A stretch of DNA of 64,000 nt from the NCBI RefSeq assembly GCF_002837275.1, contig NZ_NXIF01000041.1, positions 24,709 to 88,708 of the forward strand, written 5' to 3'. The notes below the pieces were generated by a model. That model did not search any database and was not told where the DNA came from. It saw only the letters and a program-made list of their open reading frames with translations. Positions 17,582-26,397 of the stretch are shown piece after piece; the stretch's first letter is position 1, and each line of letters starts with the position of its first letter. Source of the DNA: Malaciobacter halophilus (GTDB lineage: Bacteria > Campylobacterota > Campylobacteria > Campylobacterales > Arcobacteraceae). The position numbers were made by a program, and so were the translations under genes.

Positions 17582-18778
17582 ATGAACTTTTTAAAAAGTT
17601 TCAAAAAAGATTTTTTGGTTAAATTTTGGGCACCAATTCCAGCTGTAATTGCACTTGGTATTCTATCTGCTTATTATTTTGGAATAACAGGAACTTATTG
17701 GGCTGTAACAGGAGAATTCACTAGATGGGGTGGACATATTCTTGAAGCCTTTGGTGTAGATTTATCTACATGGGGATATTACAAAATCATGAATATGGAT
17801 GGTAATATTTTTACAAGAATAGATGGTGTTATGATTATTGGTATGTTTGCAGGTTGTATAGCTGCTGCATTTTGGGGAAACAATGTAAAACTTAGAATGC
17901 CTGTAAGTAGTACAAGAGTTTATCAAGCTTTAATTGGTGGTATTATTGCAGGTTTTGGAGCAAGACTTGGTATGGGTTGTAACCTTGCTAGTTTCTTTAC
18001 AGGAATTCCTCAATTTTCTTTTCATGCTTGGATGTTTACTCTTGCTATGATTTTAGGAGTATATTTAGGTGCTAAATTTTCACTACTTCCTTTTTTCCAA
18101 TCTAAAATCAAATTAAAAAAAGTATCTTGTTCAAAAGAGCTTCATACTGATAAAAAAAGAGTAAATAATCTTTTTAAATTAGGAAGTATTGTATTTATTG
18201 GTGTTATATTATGGGCAATTTATTTAATATTTGTACAAGGTAGTACAACATTAGGTATGGCTATGTTATTTGGTAGTGCCTTTGGTTTAACAATTGCAAA
18301 AGCTCAAATCTGCTTTACATCTGCATTTAGAGATATTTTTACAACAGGTAGAAGCCAAATGGCAAAAGCTATTGTTATTGGTATGGCTGTTGCTACTATT
18401 GGAGTATTTACATATATTATGATGGGACAACCAGCAAAAATCATGTGGGCTGGACCAAATGCTATAATTGGTGGTATTTTATTTGGTTTTGGTATTGTAC
18501 TTGCAGGTGGTTGTGAATGTGGTTGGATGTATAGAGCAGTTGAAGGACAAGTTCACTTTTGGATTGTAGGGATTGGAAATGTTATAGGTTCAACACTATT
18601 AGCTTATGTTTGGGATGATTTATCTTTACAATTAGCTACAAGCTGGCCAAAAATTAATTTACTTGAATCATTTGGAAATTATGGTGGATTATTCTTAAAT
18701 TATGGTTTATTAATCCTTCTTTTCATACTTGTTTTAGTATTAGAAAAAAGATATTTAAATAAATCAATTAACAGATAA
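17582..18778 (+). CDS. yedE: YedE/FdhT selenium-metabolism membrane protein
   Basis: I take the ATG at 17582 (after TAGGAG), giving 398 residues, against about 400 for E. coli YedE. The sequence follows YedE closely from the N-terminus: FWAPIPAVIALGILSAYYFG, GEFTRWGG, GARLGMGCNLASFFTGIPQF, KAQICFTSAFRD and LAGGCECGWMYRAVEGQ. The paired conserved cysteines in GCN and GCE lie in the two YeeE/YedE repeats that conduct sulfur or selenium compounds. In Campylobacter jejuni the homologue FdhT is needed for selenium-dependent formate dehydrogenase activity. It is followed after ten bases by yedF. No formate dehydrogenase gene is in this window. Confidence 0.92.
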   Translation: MNFLKSFKKDFLVKFWAPIPAVIALGILSAYYFGITGTYWAVTGEFTRWGGHILEAFGVDLSTWGYYKIMNMDGNIFTRIDGVMIIGMFAGCIAAAFWGNNVKLRMPVSSTRVYQALIGGIIAGFGARLGMGCNLASFFTGIPQFSFHAWMFTLAMILGVYLGAKFSLLPFFQSKIKLKKVSCSKELHTDKKRVNNLFKLGSIVFIGVILWAIYLIFVQGSTTLGMAMLFGSAFGLTIAKAQICFTSAFRDIFTTGRSQMAKAIVIGMAVATIGVFTYIMMGQPAKIMWAGPNAIIGGILFGFGIVLAGGCECGWMYRAVEGQVHFWIVGIGNVIGSTLLAYVWDDLSLQLATSWPKINLLESFGNYGGLFLNYGLLILLFILVLVLEKRYLNKSINR

Positions 18779-18788
18779 GGAATTTAAA

Positions 18789-19028
18789 ATGAAAAAAGAT
18801 GAAATTGTTCCAGATTATAGATTAGATATGCAAGGTGAACCTTGTCCATATCCTGCTGTAAATGCACTTGAGACAATGAAAGAGCTTAAAAAAGGCGAAA
18901 TTTTAGAGATAATTAGTGATTGTCCTCAAAGTATAAATAATATTCCAGCAGATGCAAAAAATCATGGATATGAAGTTTTAGAAGTAGATAGTAGTGGACC
19001 TACTATTAGATACGTAATTAAAAAATAG
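18789..19028 (+). CDS. yedF: YedF/FdhU, TusA-family sulfur/selenium carrier protein
   Basis: 79 residues, TusA/SirA fold, with the active-site motif GEPCPYPA (Cys about 19) and the YedF-type SDCPQSINNIP and GPTIRYVI. TusA-type proteins relay a persulfide or selenide on the CP cysteine. It sits right after yedE, as fdhU follows fdhT in Campylobacter, where both support selenocysteine-containing formate dehydrogenase. Start codon after AAGGAATT. Confidence 0.92.
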   Translation: MKKDEIVPDYRLDMQGEPCPYPAVNALETMKELKKGEILEIISDCPQSINNIPADAKNHGYEVLEVDSSGPTIRYVIKK

Positions 19029-19064
19029 TCTTTTTAGGGGTATAATACCTCTAAAGGACAAAAA

Positions 19065-19985
19065 ATGAACTATCAAACTATACTTGAAGAGATTTATGAA
19101 CAAATACAACCTGAACTACAAATAGGAAAAGTTGCTAATTATATTCCAGCACTTAAAGAAGTAAATGCAGATGATTTTGCAATGAGTATTCATCTTTTAG
19201 ATGGAACATCTTATAATATTGGCTCATATAATAAAAAATTTTCAATTCAAAGTATTTCAAAAGTTTTTACATTTAGTATGGCTTTAGAAATATACTCTAA
19301 AAAACTATATAAAAGAGTTTGGCACGAACCATCAGGTAACCCTTTTAACTCTTTAGTACAATTGGAGTATGAAAAAGGTATTCCAAGAAATCCTTTTATA
19401 AATGCAGGAGCTATTGTAACAACTGATACTTTACTTTCACACTATAAAACAGAAGATAAAACATTTGAAGCTATAAATAATTTTATAAATAGACTTTGTA
19501 AAGAAAAAATTGATTTTGATGAAAAAATATATAATTCTGAATTAAAACATGGTTTTAGAAATCAAGCTTTAGCTAGTTTGATGAAAAGTTTTAACAATAT
19601 AAAAAATCCTATTAATAAAACACTAAATATCTATTTTAAACACTGCTCTTTAATGATGAGTTGTGAACAATTAGCAACATCAATGTTATATTTGGCAAAT
19701 CATGGAATTGATCCTAAAACAAAAGAGATATATTTAAACTCTTCAAGAGCAAAACGTGTTAACTCTTTAATGTTAACTTGTGGTCATTATGATGCATCAG
19801 GAGATTTTGCTTTTCATGTAGGACTTCCAGGCAAAAGTGGTGTAGGAGGAGGAATTGTAGCAATTGTTCCTAAAAAGATGGCAATTTGTGTTTATTCTCC
19901 AAGACTTAATTCAAAAGGTAATTCTCATGCAGGAACTAAGGCTTTAGAACTATTTACATCAAAAACAAAACTATCAATTTTTTAA
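19065..19985 (+). CDS. glsA: Glutaminase
   Basis: 306 residues, the normal length of the serine-dependent glutaminase family. The catalytic S-x-x-K motif is in FSIQSISKVFTF (near residue 65); NPFINAGAIVT, the SCEQLATSMLYLANHG segment and GKSGVGGGIVA are conserved family blocks. It hydrolyses glutamine to glutamate and ammonia in the cytoplasm. The start follows AAAGGAC; a TATAAT at 19041-19046 lies within an 11-bp palindrome, GGTATAATACC, which may be an operator. Transcription appears independent of yedF. Confidence 0.95.
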   Translation: MNYQTILEEIYEQIQPELQIGKVANYIPALKEVNADDFAMSIHLLDGTSYNIGSYNKKFSIQSISKVFTFSMALEIYSKKLYKRVWHEPSGNPFNSLVQLEYEKGIPRNPFINAGAIVTTDTLLSHYKTEDKTFEAINNFINRLCKEKIDFDEKIYNSELKHGFRNQALASLMKSFNNIKNPINKTLNIYFKHCSLMMSCEQLATSMLYLANHGIDPKTKEIYLNSSRAKRVNSLMLTCGHYDASGDFAFHVGLPGKSGVGGGIVAIVPKKMAICVYSPRLNSKGNSHAGTKALELFTSKTKLSIF

Positions 19986-19995
19986 GATAATTAAA

Positions 19996-20016
19996 TGTAA
20001 AGAAATTGTCAAGAAA
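19996..20016 (+). promoter_or_regulatory. Direct repeat TGTAAAGAAA / TGTCAAGAAA upstream of the cytochrome cluster
   Basis: The two 10-mers match at nine positions and start exactly 11 bases apart, about 70 bases before the first cytochrome gene. Such tandem repeats suit an OmpR-type regulator; the cluster encodes one at 22449. Confidence 0.45.
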
Positions 20017-20083
20017 CTCTACATAACAAATTTAAACTATTCTTTTATACTTTCAAAATAATATGAAATATAAAGGAATTAAA

Positions 20084-20485
20084 ATGAAGAAGCTACTTCT
20101 AATATTTATCTTTGCTACTTTCTGTTTTAGTAATGAACTAAATACTTACTTAAATAGTTTAAAACAAGAAGCAAAAACAAAAAATTCAAACTTCAAAGAG
20201 TTTAGTGTTAAAAGAGGTGAAGAAATCTTTACTTCTAAACACATTGGAAAAAAAGGAAAAGAGATTGCTTGTACTTCTTGCCATGGCATAGATTTAACAA
20301 AAAAAAATGAAAACTACTTTACTGCAAAAGAGATAGAACCTTTATCAAAAAAAGTTAATCCTACAAGATTAACTGATGTAAAAAAAGTAAAAAAATGGTT
20401 GAGAAGAAATTTCAAAGACGTATATAATAGAGTTGGTACAGCACAAGAAAAAGGTGATGTACTAGTTTATATTTTAAGTAAATAA
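20084..20485 (+). CDS. DUF1924 / SHP-like monoheme cytochrome c
   Basis: I use the ATG at 20084 (after AAAGGAATT), giving 133 residues. There is a signal peptide (about 1-16), and one heme-c motif CTSCHG near residue 64, followed by KVNPTRLTDVKKVKKWLRRNF, the typical tail of the sphaeroides heme protein family. SHP proteins are high-spin, oxygen-binding periplasmic cytochromes that are usually encoded with a diheme cytochrome c (DHC) and a cytochrome b. Exactly those two types follow here. Confidence 0.85.
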   Translation: MKKLLLIFIFATFCFSNELNTYLNSLKQEAKTKNSNFKEFSVKRGEEIFTSKHIGKKGKEIACTSCHGIDLTKKNENYFTAKEIEPLSKKVNPTRLTDVKKVKKWLRRNFKDVYNRVGTAQEKGDVLVYILSK

Positions 20486-20494
20486 GGATAAAAA

Positions 20495-20998
20495 ATGAGA
20501 ACTTTACTTTTATTAATTTTTATAAACTTATTTTTATTTAGTAGTGATTTAAAAAAAGATGTTGCATTAGTTAAAAACAAAGTATATACAAATGAATGTG
20601 GAGCTTGCCACTTCGCATATTTTCCTGGTTTATTACCTGAAAAATCTTGGAAAAAACTAATGTCTAATTTAGAAAACCACTTTGGAGATGATGCAACAGT
20701 TGATAAACAAACATTTCAAACATTAGCAAAATTTTTAAATGAAAATAGTGCTGAAAAAAATATGAATTACAAAAGAAGTAGAAAAATAGTAAATAGTATT
20801 CCTAAAGATGAAGTTTATATTACTATTTCAAAAACACCATACATTCATAAAAAGCATAAAAAAATTAAAAAACATTTAATAACTCAAAAAGAAGTAAAAG
20901 GTCTTTTTAACTGTACTGCTTGCCATAAAGGTGCAAAAAAAGCAATCTTTAATGACGATGATGTAGATATTCCTAATTATGGAAAATGGGAGGATTAA
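20495..20998 (+). CDS. Diheme cytochrome c (DHC family)
   Basis: 167 residues with a signal peptide and two heme motifs, CGACH near residue 34 and CTACH near residue 142. After the first comes LLPEKSWKKLMSNLENHFGDDA, the hallmark DHC block (PF09626). DHC passes electrons between a membrane cytochrome b and SHP. It starts nine bases after the SHP gene and its end touches the cytochrome b start. The reading frame is intact, unlike the second DHC copy just downstream. Confidence 0.88.
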   Translation: MRTLLLLIFINLFLFSSDLKKDVALVKNKVYTNECGACHFAYFPGLLPEKSWKKLMSNLENHFGDDATVDKQTFQTLAKFLNENSAEKNMNYKRSRKIVNSIPKDEVYITISKTPYIHKKHKKIKKHLITQKEVKGLFNCTACHKGAKKAIFNDDDVDIPNYGKWED

Positions 20999-20999
20999 A

Positions 21000-21767
21000 A
21001 TGAATAAATCATATATATGGTCACTTCCTACAAGAGCCTTTCACTGGCTTTTTGTAGTTGGAATAATAATAGCTTTTTTAACTGATGATGACCATTTGTT
21101 AAATTATCATGCAATTGTTGGTTATGCTCTATTATTTCTTTTAGCTTTTAGAGTTTTATGGGGATTTTTTGGACCTAAATACTCAAAGTTTAAAGACTTT
21201 CCAACTAATGAGATTAAAGAATACTCTTCAAATGCTTTAAAAAAAGAGTCAAAATATATAGGTCATAATCCAGCAGCTTCTTATGTGATGATTACTATGT
21301 TAATTTGTACTTTTCTTATCATTTTAACAGGAATATTAACTTATGGAATACAAGAAGCAAAAGGTATTTTAAGTTTTTTAAATGAATCTTATTTTAAAGA
21401 AATGAAAAAAATTGATGACTTACATGAATTTTTTGCAAACTTTTTTATCTTTTTAATCGTTTTACATCTAATTGGTATTGTAATAGATAAATTTTTGCAT
21501 AAAGAGGTGGAAACTTTAAAATCAATATTTACTGGATACAAAAATACTAAAGAAGATAAAAGTATAAGAATAAATATTTTTCAAAAACTTTTTGCAGGTT
21601 TTATGTTTATACTATTAATTGCTTTTTTAGTATTTAATATAATAAATCCAAAAAATATTTTAGTAGCTTCATTTAATAAGCCAATTGATTATAAAGTACA
21701 AAATGAAATTTTTGTAAAAGAGTGTGCATCATGTCATACTCTCTATCCCTCCTTTTTTATTGCCTAA
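21000..21767 (+). CDS. Cytochrome b561-like membrane protein, frameshifted before a C-terminal DHC domain
   Basis: I use the ATG at 21000 (after GGAGG), giving 255 residues. Membrane helices carry the histidines expected for a Ni-Fe-hydrogenase-type cytochrome b: TRAFHWLF, LNYHAIVGYALL, and the last pair in the LIVLHLIGIVID region. After the final helix the frame runs into a heme motif, ECASCHTLYP, and then stops early. Removing one T from the T6 tract at 21753-21758 would join it to the DHC frame that ends at 22119, making a cytochrome b-DHC fusion of about 370 residues. As it stands the product keeps a single CxxCH near its C-terminus. Confidence 0.8.
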   Translation: MNKSYIWSLPTRAFHWLFVVGIIIAFLTDDDHLLNYHAIVGYALLFLLAFRVLWGFFGPKYSKFKDFPTNEIKEYSSNALKKESKYIGHNPAASYVMITMLICTFLIILTGILTYGIQEAKGILSFLNESYFKEMKKIDDLHEFFANFFIFLIVLHLIGIVIDKFLHKEVETLKSIFTGYKNTKEDKSIRINIFQKLFAGFMFILLIAFLVFNIINPKNILVASFNKPIDYKVQNEIFVKECASCHTLYPSFFIA

Positions 21768-22119
21768 AAAATCTTGGAATATTTTGATGAGTGATTTAGA
21801 AAACCATTTTGGAGATGATGCTTATGTTGAAGAAGAAACACATAATATAATTTTAAAGTTTTTAGAACAAAATAGTGCAGAAACATCTACTAAAGAAGCT
21901 GCTTTTATGATTTTGGATTCTTTAAAAAATAAAGATATAATAGCTATAACTAAAAGTAATTATTGGAAAAAAACTCATAAAAATATTGATAATAATATTT
22001 TTTCAAATAGTTTAGTTAAAAGTAAAGCAAACTGTAAAGCTTGCCATAACGATATTGAAAAAGGTTTAATAGAAGATGAAAATATTAAAAATATTAGTAG
22101 TTTTACTAGTTATATGTAA
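21724..22119 (+). pseudogene. Out-of-frame DHC domain of the cytochrome b fusion
   Basis: This +1 frame reads PFLLPKKSWNILMSDL, then ENHFGDDA, then a second heme motif CKACH, closely paralleling the intact DHC at 20495. It has no signal peptide or ribosome binding site and its own first heme motif lies in the other frame, so it can only make sense as the continuation of the cytochrome b gene. A single-base indel in the CCCTCCTTTTTT stretch accounts for the break. It could be a real mutation, a slippery site, or a sequencing error. Confidence 0.75.
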
Positions 22120-22456
22120 TCTTACATTATTTGCAAAAGACACTAATCATATTTATAAAAATCTTGATTTTTTAAATCTTAATGAAAAGCAACAAAAGAA
22201 ATTAAAAAAGATTTTAATTTCCCATAAAAAAAGATATGAAAAGTTTTACATTTTCAAACAAAAAGAAGAAAAAAAACTTCAAGAACTAATAAAAGAAGAT
22301 TATTTTGATGATGATAAATATGAAGATATTGCAGAAGAGATAGAAGAAGAAGCAGTTGAACTTGAAGTTAAAACATTAAAAAAAATACACAAAATATTAA
22401 GTAAAAAGCAAAGAGAAAAATTCTCTCAATATTTACAGGAGTGGAAAGTTGATTAA
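22076..22456 (+). CDS. Small periplasmic Spy/CpxP-like (LTXXQ-type) protein
   Basis: 126 residues with a signal peptide (ending LTLFAKD) and a highly charged, helical mature part: LNLNEKQQKKLKKILI and KILSKKQREKFSQYL are the paired LTxxQ-like motifs of Spy/CpxP/ZraP proteins. These act as periplasmic chaperones, or as sensors that hold a histidine kinase off. Its place just before a response-regulator/kinase pair fits that second role. It starts 44 bases inside the preceding DHC frame, which argues for coupling to that frame. Confidence 0.65.
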   Translation: MKILKILVVLLVICNLTLFAKDTNHIYKNLDFLNLNEKQQKKLKKILISHKKRYEKFYIFKQKEEKKLQELIKEDYFDDDKYEDIAEEIEEEAVELEVKTLKKIHKILSKKQREKFSQYLQEWKVD

Positions 22457-23111
22457 AGATGTTTTGTTAATTGAAGATGATATACAAATGCAAAGTTTAA
22501 TAGTTGAATATTTAAAAGATTATAATCTTAACTGTACTGCTATTACACACCCTAAAAAAGCACTAAAAATTTTAAAAGAAAAAAGTTTTGCTATTATCAT
22601 TCTTGATTTGATGCTTCCAGAAATGGATGGTTTTGATTTATTTAAGCAGATTAAAAAAATCTGTGATACTCCTATTATTATCTCATCTGCAAGAGCTGAT
22701 ATTGGAAATAAAATACATGGTTTTGAACTTGGAGCTGATGATTATTTAGCAAAACCTTATGAGCCAAGAGAACTTGTATTAAGAATAGATTATATTTTAA
22801 AAAAAAGTTTAAAAAACAAAGAAAAAATCTCTGATTTTATTATTGATAAAGAGAATAAAGAAGTCTTTTTAGATGATTATTCTATTGATTTAACAAAAAT
22901 AGAGTACGAAATATTTATATTTTTGTGTGAAAATATAAATAAAGTCTCTTCAAGAGAACAAATAATTAATGCAACTTCTTTAAATATTGATACAAAAAAT
23001 AGAACCATTGATATGCATATTTCAAATATTAGACAAAAAATTGGTGATGATTCTAAACTTCCTAAATACATAAAATCTATTTGGGGTATTGGCTATAAAT
23101 TTGTGAGTTAA
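22449..23111 (+). CDS. OmpR-family response regulator
   Basis: 220 residues, starting with TTG at 22449 eight bases after AGGAG; it overlaps the Spy-like gene by eight bases. The receiver domain begins DVLLIEDD and has the phospho-acceptor in IIILDLMLP and the Lys in YLAKPYEP. The winged-helix output domain ends SIWGIGYKFVS. It pairs with the kinase that starts two bases later and probably controls the cytochrome cluster, possibly through the 11-bp-spaced repeat at 19996. Confidence 0.92.
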   Translation: MIKDVLLIEDDIQMQSLIVEYLKDYNLNCTAITHPKKALKILKEKSFAIIILDLMLPEMDGFDLFKQIKKICDTPIIISSARADIGNKIHGFELGADDYLAKPYEPRELVLRIDYILKKSLKNKEKISDFIIDKENKEVFLDDYSIDLTKIEYEIFIFLCENINKVSSREQIINATSLNIDTKNRTIDMHISNIRQKIGDDSKLPKYIKSIWGIGYKFVS

Positions 23112-23112
23112 A

Positions 23113-24300
23113 ATGTCTATATTTAAAAAAATTTCAATTCTATTTTCAATAAGCTTAGTATTAATGATAATTATTGGTATTTGGACTGATAATATAAACT
23201 CTAAAAGAATAGATAATCTTATAAAACAAAAATATGTAAAAGTTGCAAATGAAATATTACAAAATTTTGAAAATAAAGAAAAAATTAAAAAAATATTAAA
23301 AAAATATAATTTGAAACATCTAAAAGATAGAGTAAAAAATAGTAAAATTCTATTTTATAAAGAGTTTACTTTTGGTTATATCACAATTGAAAAAAGAAAC
23401 TTTGAAGATGAATTTATTTTAGAAATTAACTACTTAGATGAAAACTATTTATTAAAAACAGAAGATGAAGAGAACCTAAAAGATAAAATGATTTTAAATG
23501 CTTTAGTTTTTTTAGATATATTTGTTTTAATTTTGATTTTTCTTTTTTTAATTAAGTTATTAACTCCATTAAAACAAATAAGTTTAGAAATAACAAAGTT
23601 TGCAAATGGAGATTTATCAAGAAGATTAAGTATAAAATCAAAAGATGAGATAGGTCAATTAAGTCAAGCTTTTAATAAGATGGCTTCATCTTTAGAGGAA
23701 CTTATAAAAACAAGACAAGAGCTTTTAAAAGATATAGGACATGAGTTAAGAACTCCTATTGCTAAAGGAAAGTTTGCCATAGAAAGGATTGATGATTTTT
23801 CCCAAAAAGAGCTTCTAAAAAAAATATTTAAAGATTTAGAAATTTTAACAAATGAACTAATAGAACTAGAAAAATTAAACTCTAAAGAACTAGATATTTC
23901 TACATTTGATGTTGAAACTTTAATTATTCAAGCATTAAATAGATTATATATAGAAGATGAAAATTTAATTAATATTAAAATAGAAGAGAATTTTAAAATA
24001 AATGGTGATTTACACTATCTATCTATGGCATTAAAAAACTTGATTGACAATGCATTAAAATATGCTATAACTTATCCAATTGAAATAAAAGCAACTAAAA
24101 ATAATATATATATAAAAAATCAAGCAAATAAGTTAAATAAAAAAATCGAATACTATTTAAAACCTTTTACACAAGAGTTGTCACAAAGAGATGGGTTCGG
24201 GTTAGGACTTAGTATTGTAAATAAAATATTAAAAAAACATAATTTTAGTTTAGTTTATGAATATAGAAATAAAAAGGTTATTTTTAAGATAATATTATAG
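23113..24300 (+). CDS. ArsS-like sensor histidine kinase
   Basis: 395 residues with two membrane helices (about 5-25 and 130-150) flanking a periplasmic part of some 100 residues, then HAMP (LLTPLKQISLEITKFANGDL), the phospho-acceptor motif LKDIGHELRTPIAKGK, NLIDNALKYA and GFGLGLSIVNKIL. Its layout resembles the ArsS family of Helicobacter and Campylobacter. Context (SHP, DHC, cytochrome b, Spy-like protein) suggests it watches the periplasmic redox or envelope state, but the ligand is unknown. Confidence 0.9.
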   Translation: MSIFKKISILFSISLVLMIIIGIWTDNINSKRIDNLIKQKYVKVANEILQNFENKEKIKKILKKYNLKHLKDRVKNSKILFYKEFTFGYITIEKRNFEDEFILEINYLDENYLLKTEDEENLKDKMILNALVFLDIFVLILIFLFLIKLLTPLKQISLEITKFANGDLSRRLSIKSKDEIGQLSQAFNKMASSLEELIKTRQELLKDIGHELRTPIAKGKFAIERIDDFSQKELLKKIFKDLEILTNELIELEKLNSKELDISTFDVETLIIQALNRLYIEDENLINIKIEENFKINGDLHYLSMALKNLIDNALKYAITYPIEIKATKNNIYIKNQANKLNKKIEYYLKPFTQELSQRDGFGLGLSIVNKILKKHNFSLVYEYRNKKVIFKIIL

Positions 24301-24347
24301 TTAAGTGCATTTTATGTATAATTTATGTTAAAAAATCAAGGGTTAAA

Positions 24348-24953
24348 ATGAGTACATTGCAATTAGCTGACTATATAGGTATCATCTCCTTTGCACTTAG
24401 TGGTTTTTTAATTGCAGTTCACTATAAACTTGATATTTTAGGTGTATTCATCTCTTCTTTCTTAACTGCACTTGGTGGAGGGATGATAAGGGATGTGGCT
24501 TCAAATAATATTCCATATATCTTCATTGATACAACTCCTATTATTCTTGTAATTGGTACTGTTTTTTTCTCTTTTGTATTTAAACTTCATAAAATTACAA
24601 ACCTTGAAGGTAAGACTGTATTTATTGTCTCAGATGCAATAGGTTTAGCCTCTTTTGCTATTACAGGATCTTTAGTAGCAATTGAAAATGAGTTTAATTT
24701 TTTAGGTGTATTAATCTTAGCATTTTTAACTGCTGTTGGAGGAGGAACTACAAGAGATATTTTAATAAATAAAGTTCCATTTATACTTGTATCAGAGTTT
24801 TATGCAACAGTTGCAATTATAATTGGATTGATTACATATATATTAAATCTTTTAAATCTTATGAATATTTTTACATTAACAATTGTTTTTATTTTTGGAG
24901 TTAGTTTAAGATTACTTGCTTTTTATAAAAAATGGCATTTGCCAAAACTATAA
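24348..24953 (+). CDS. TRIC/UPF0126 family membrane protein (YadS-like)
   Basis: 201 residues, six or seven membrane helices built from two repeats. Each has the glycine-rich motif: LGGGMIRDV near residue 44 and VGGGTTRDIL near residue 127. This is the prokaryotic trimeric intracellular cation channel family, thought to conduct K+ or Na+; some members are linked to glycine export. It stands alone and converges on the REC-PAS gene with only two bases between. Confidence 0.88.
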   Translation: MSTLQLADYIGIISFALSGFLIAVHYKLDILGVFISSFLTALGGGMIRDVASNNIPYIFIDTTPIILVIGTVFFSFVFKLHKITNLEGKTVFIVSDAIGLASFAITGSLVAIENEFNFLGVLILAFLTAVGGGTTRDILINKVPFILVSEFYATVAIIIGLITYILNLLNLMNIFTLTIVFIFGVSLRLLAFYKKWHLPKL

Positions 24954-24955
24954 AT

Positions 24956-26194
24956 CTATAATAATCCTAGTTGACTCTCTCTGTGTTCAATTACATCTTT
25001 TAAATCTTTAATTACTTTTGCTTGCTCACTAACTTGGTCATTTAATTTTATAAACTCTTTTCTTCTTAGATTTATTTCATTTTCAAGAGCTTCATTTTTA
25101 TGTTTTAAATCTTCATTTATAACTTTAAACTTTTTCATTTTTGTTACTGCTTCTAATACTTTTTGATAACTTTCTACTTTTAAACTCTCCATTTGTTCTG
25201 TTAAGTTTTTTAATTTTTCTTCATAATATAAAAGTTGTGAATGTTGTTTTGCACTCTTTTGTTTCTCATTTTCTAAGATTTCATTTTTAAAAATTACTGC
25301 ATTTTCTAAACTTTTAACTCTTTTTTCAAACTCTCTTATTTCACTTAGATATTGATTCTCTTTTTTTCTTGATTCTTTGATATTATTCAAAATATTTTTT
25401 TTAAATTTTCTTTTTTCATTCTCTTCATCTGTTATTAAAAATCTAATTCCTATATATTCAATAATCTCTTTTTTTGAATTAAATCTTGGAATTATTGTAG
25501 AGTTTACATAATATGCTTCTTTATTTTTTGCCCTATTTTTAACTTTTCCTTGCCATATTTTTCCATTTTTAATATCACTCCATAAGCCTTTAAAAATCTC
25601 ACTTGGCATATCAGGATGTCTAATTATATTATGTGCTTGTCCTAATAGCTCTTCTTTTGTATATCCAGAAGTTTCACAAAATCTTTCATTTACAAAAGTA
25701 ATTATTCCTTTTGGATTAGTTCTAGAAATAATTGCAACCTTATCTATTACATCAATATATTGTTGTAACTCAATTTGTTGTAGCTCTACTAATTTTGAAT
25801 CTTGTGAAATTTTTGCTATTTCTTGAACTTTTAGTATCATATCTTCTACATCATAAGGTTTTAAAATATAAGCAGAAGTATTAAGTTTAATAGCTTCAAG
25901 TAAAAATTTTGACTCTGAATATGCAGTTGCAAATATTAAAGGAACATCAATTTTTAATTTTCTTATCTCTTTTAACATACCAATACCAGATAAGTTTGGC
26001 ATATTAATATCACTAATAATTACATCAATATTCTCTTTATTTTCTAAAAATATATCAAGTCCATCTTTTCCATCACTTGCTAAATAGACATTTTTAAAAA
26101 ATTTTTTAAAAATCTTACTTAGCTCTTCTTGAGTTGATAAATGGTCTTCAACATACAAAATATTAAGGGTTTTTAAAAAAGCTATATCAATCAT
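24956..26194 (-). CDS. REC-PAS signalling protein with C-terminal coiled coil
   Basis: 412 residues. An N-terminal receiver domain (LNILYVEDHLSTQEEL; acceptor in IISDINMPNLSG; Lys in ILKPYD) is followed by a PAS domain of the Aer type (TSGYTKEELLGQAHNIIRHP near residue 195) and a long coiled coil from about 280 to 405. There is no kinase, GGDEF or DNA-binding domain. It may relay a phosphorylation or redox state by protein contact. This REC-PAS-coil layout is common in Arcobacter-like genomes as far as I recall. No partner kinase is adjacent. Confidence 0.8.
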   Translation of the reverse strand: MIDIAFLKTLNILYVEDHLSTQEELSKIFKKFFKNVYLASDGKDGLDIFLENKENIDVIISDINMPNLSGIGMLKEIRKLKIDVPLIFATAYSESKFLLEAIKLNTSAYILKPYDVEDMILKVQEIAKISQDSKLVELQQIELQQYIDVIDKVAIISRTNPKGIITFVNERFCETSGYTKEELLGQAHNIIRHPDMPSEIFKGLWSDIKNGKIWQGKVKNRAKNKEAYYVNSTIIPRFNSKKEIIEYIGIRFLITDEENEKRKFKKNILNNIKESRKKENQYLSEIREFEKRVKSLENAVIFKNEILENEKQKSAKQHSQLLYYEEKLKNLTEQMESLKVESYQKVLEAVTKMKKFKVINEDLKHKNEALENEINLRRKEFIKLNDQVSEQAKVIKDLKDVIEHRESQLGLL

Positions 26195-26364
26195 TACTTT
26201 TCCTAGTATCTAATAACTACATTTCAAAAATAATTAAAACATAAAAAATTATATTATTGTTTATATTTATTTTTAATTAACTTATAGCTTCGTATTTACG
26301 GGTATTGTGTCAATTTTATTGATAGAATTTTTATTATTTAATAAAAATTATTTTATAAGAGTAA

Positions 26365-26397
26365 ATAAAATAATAAGAGTTTTTCATAACTCTTATT
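26365..26397 (-). terminator. Hairpin downstream of purN
   Basis: AATAAGAGTT and its complement with a 6-base loop, ending at the purN stop; beyond it on the minus strand is an A/T mix rather than a clean T run. Confidence 0.45.
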
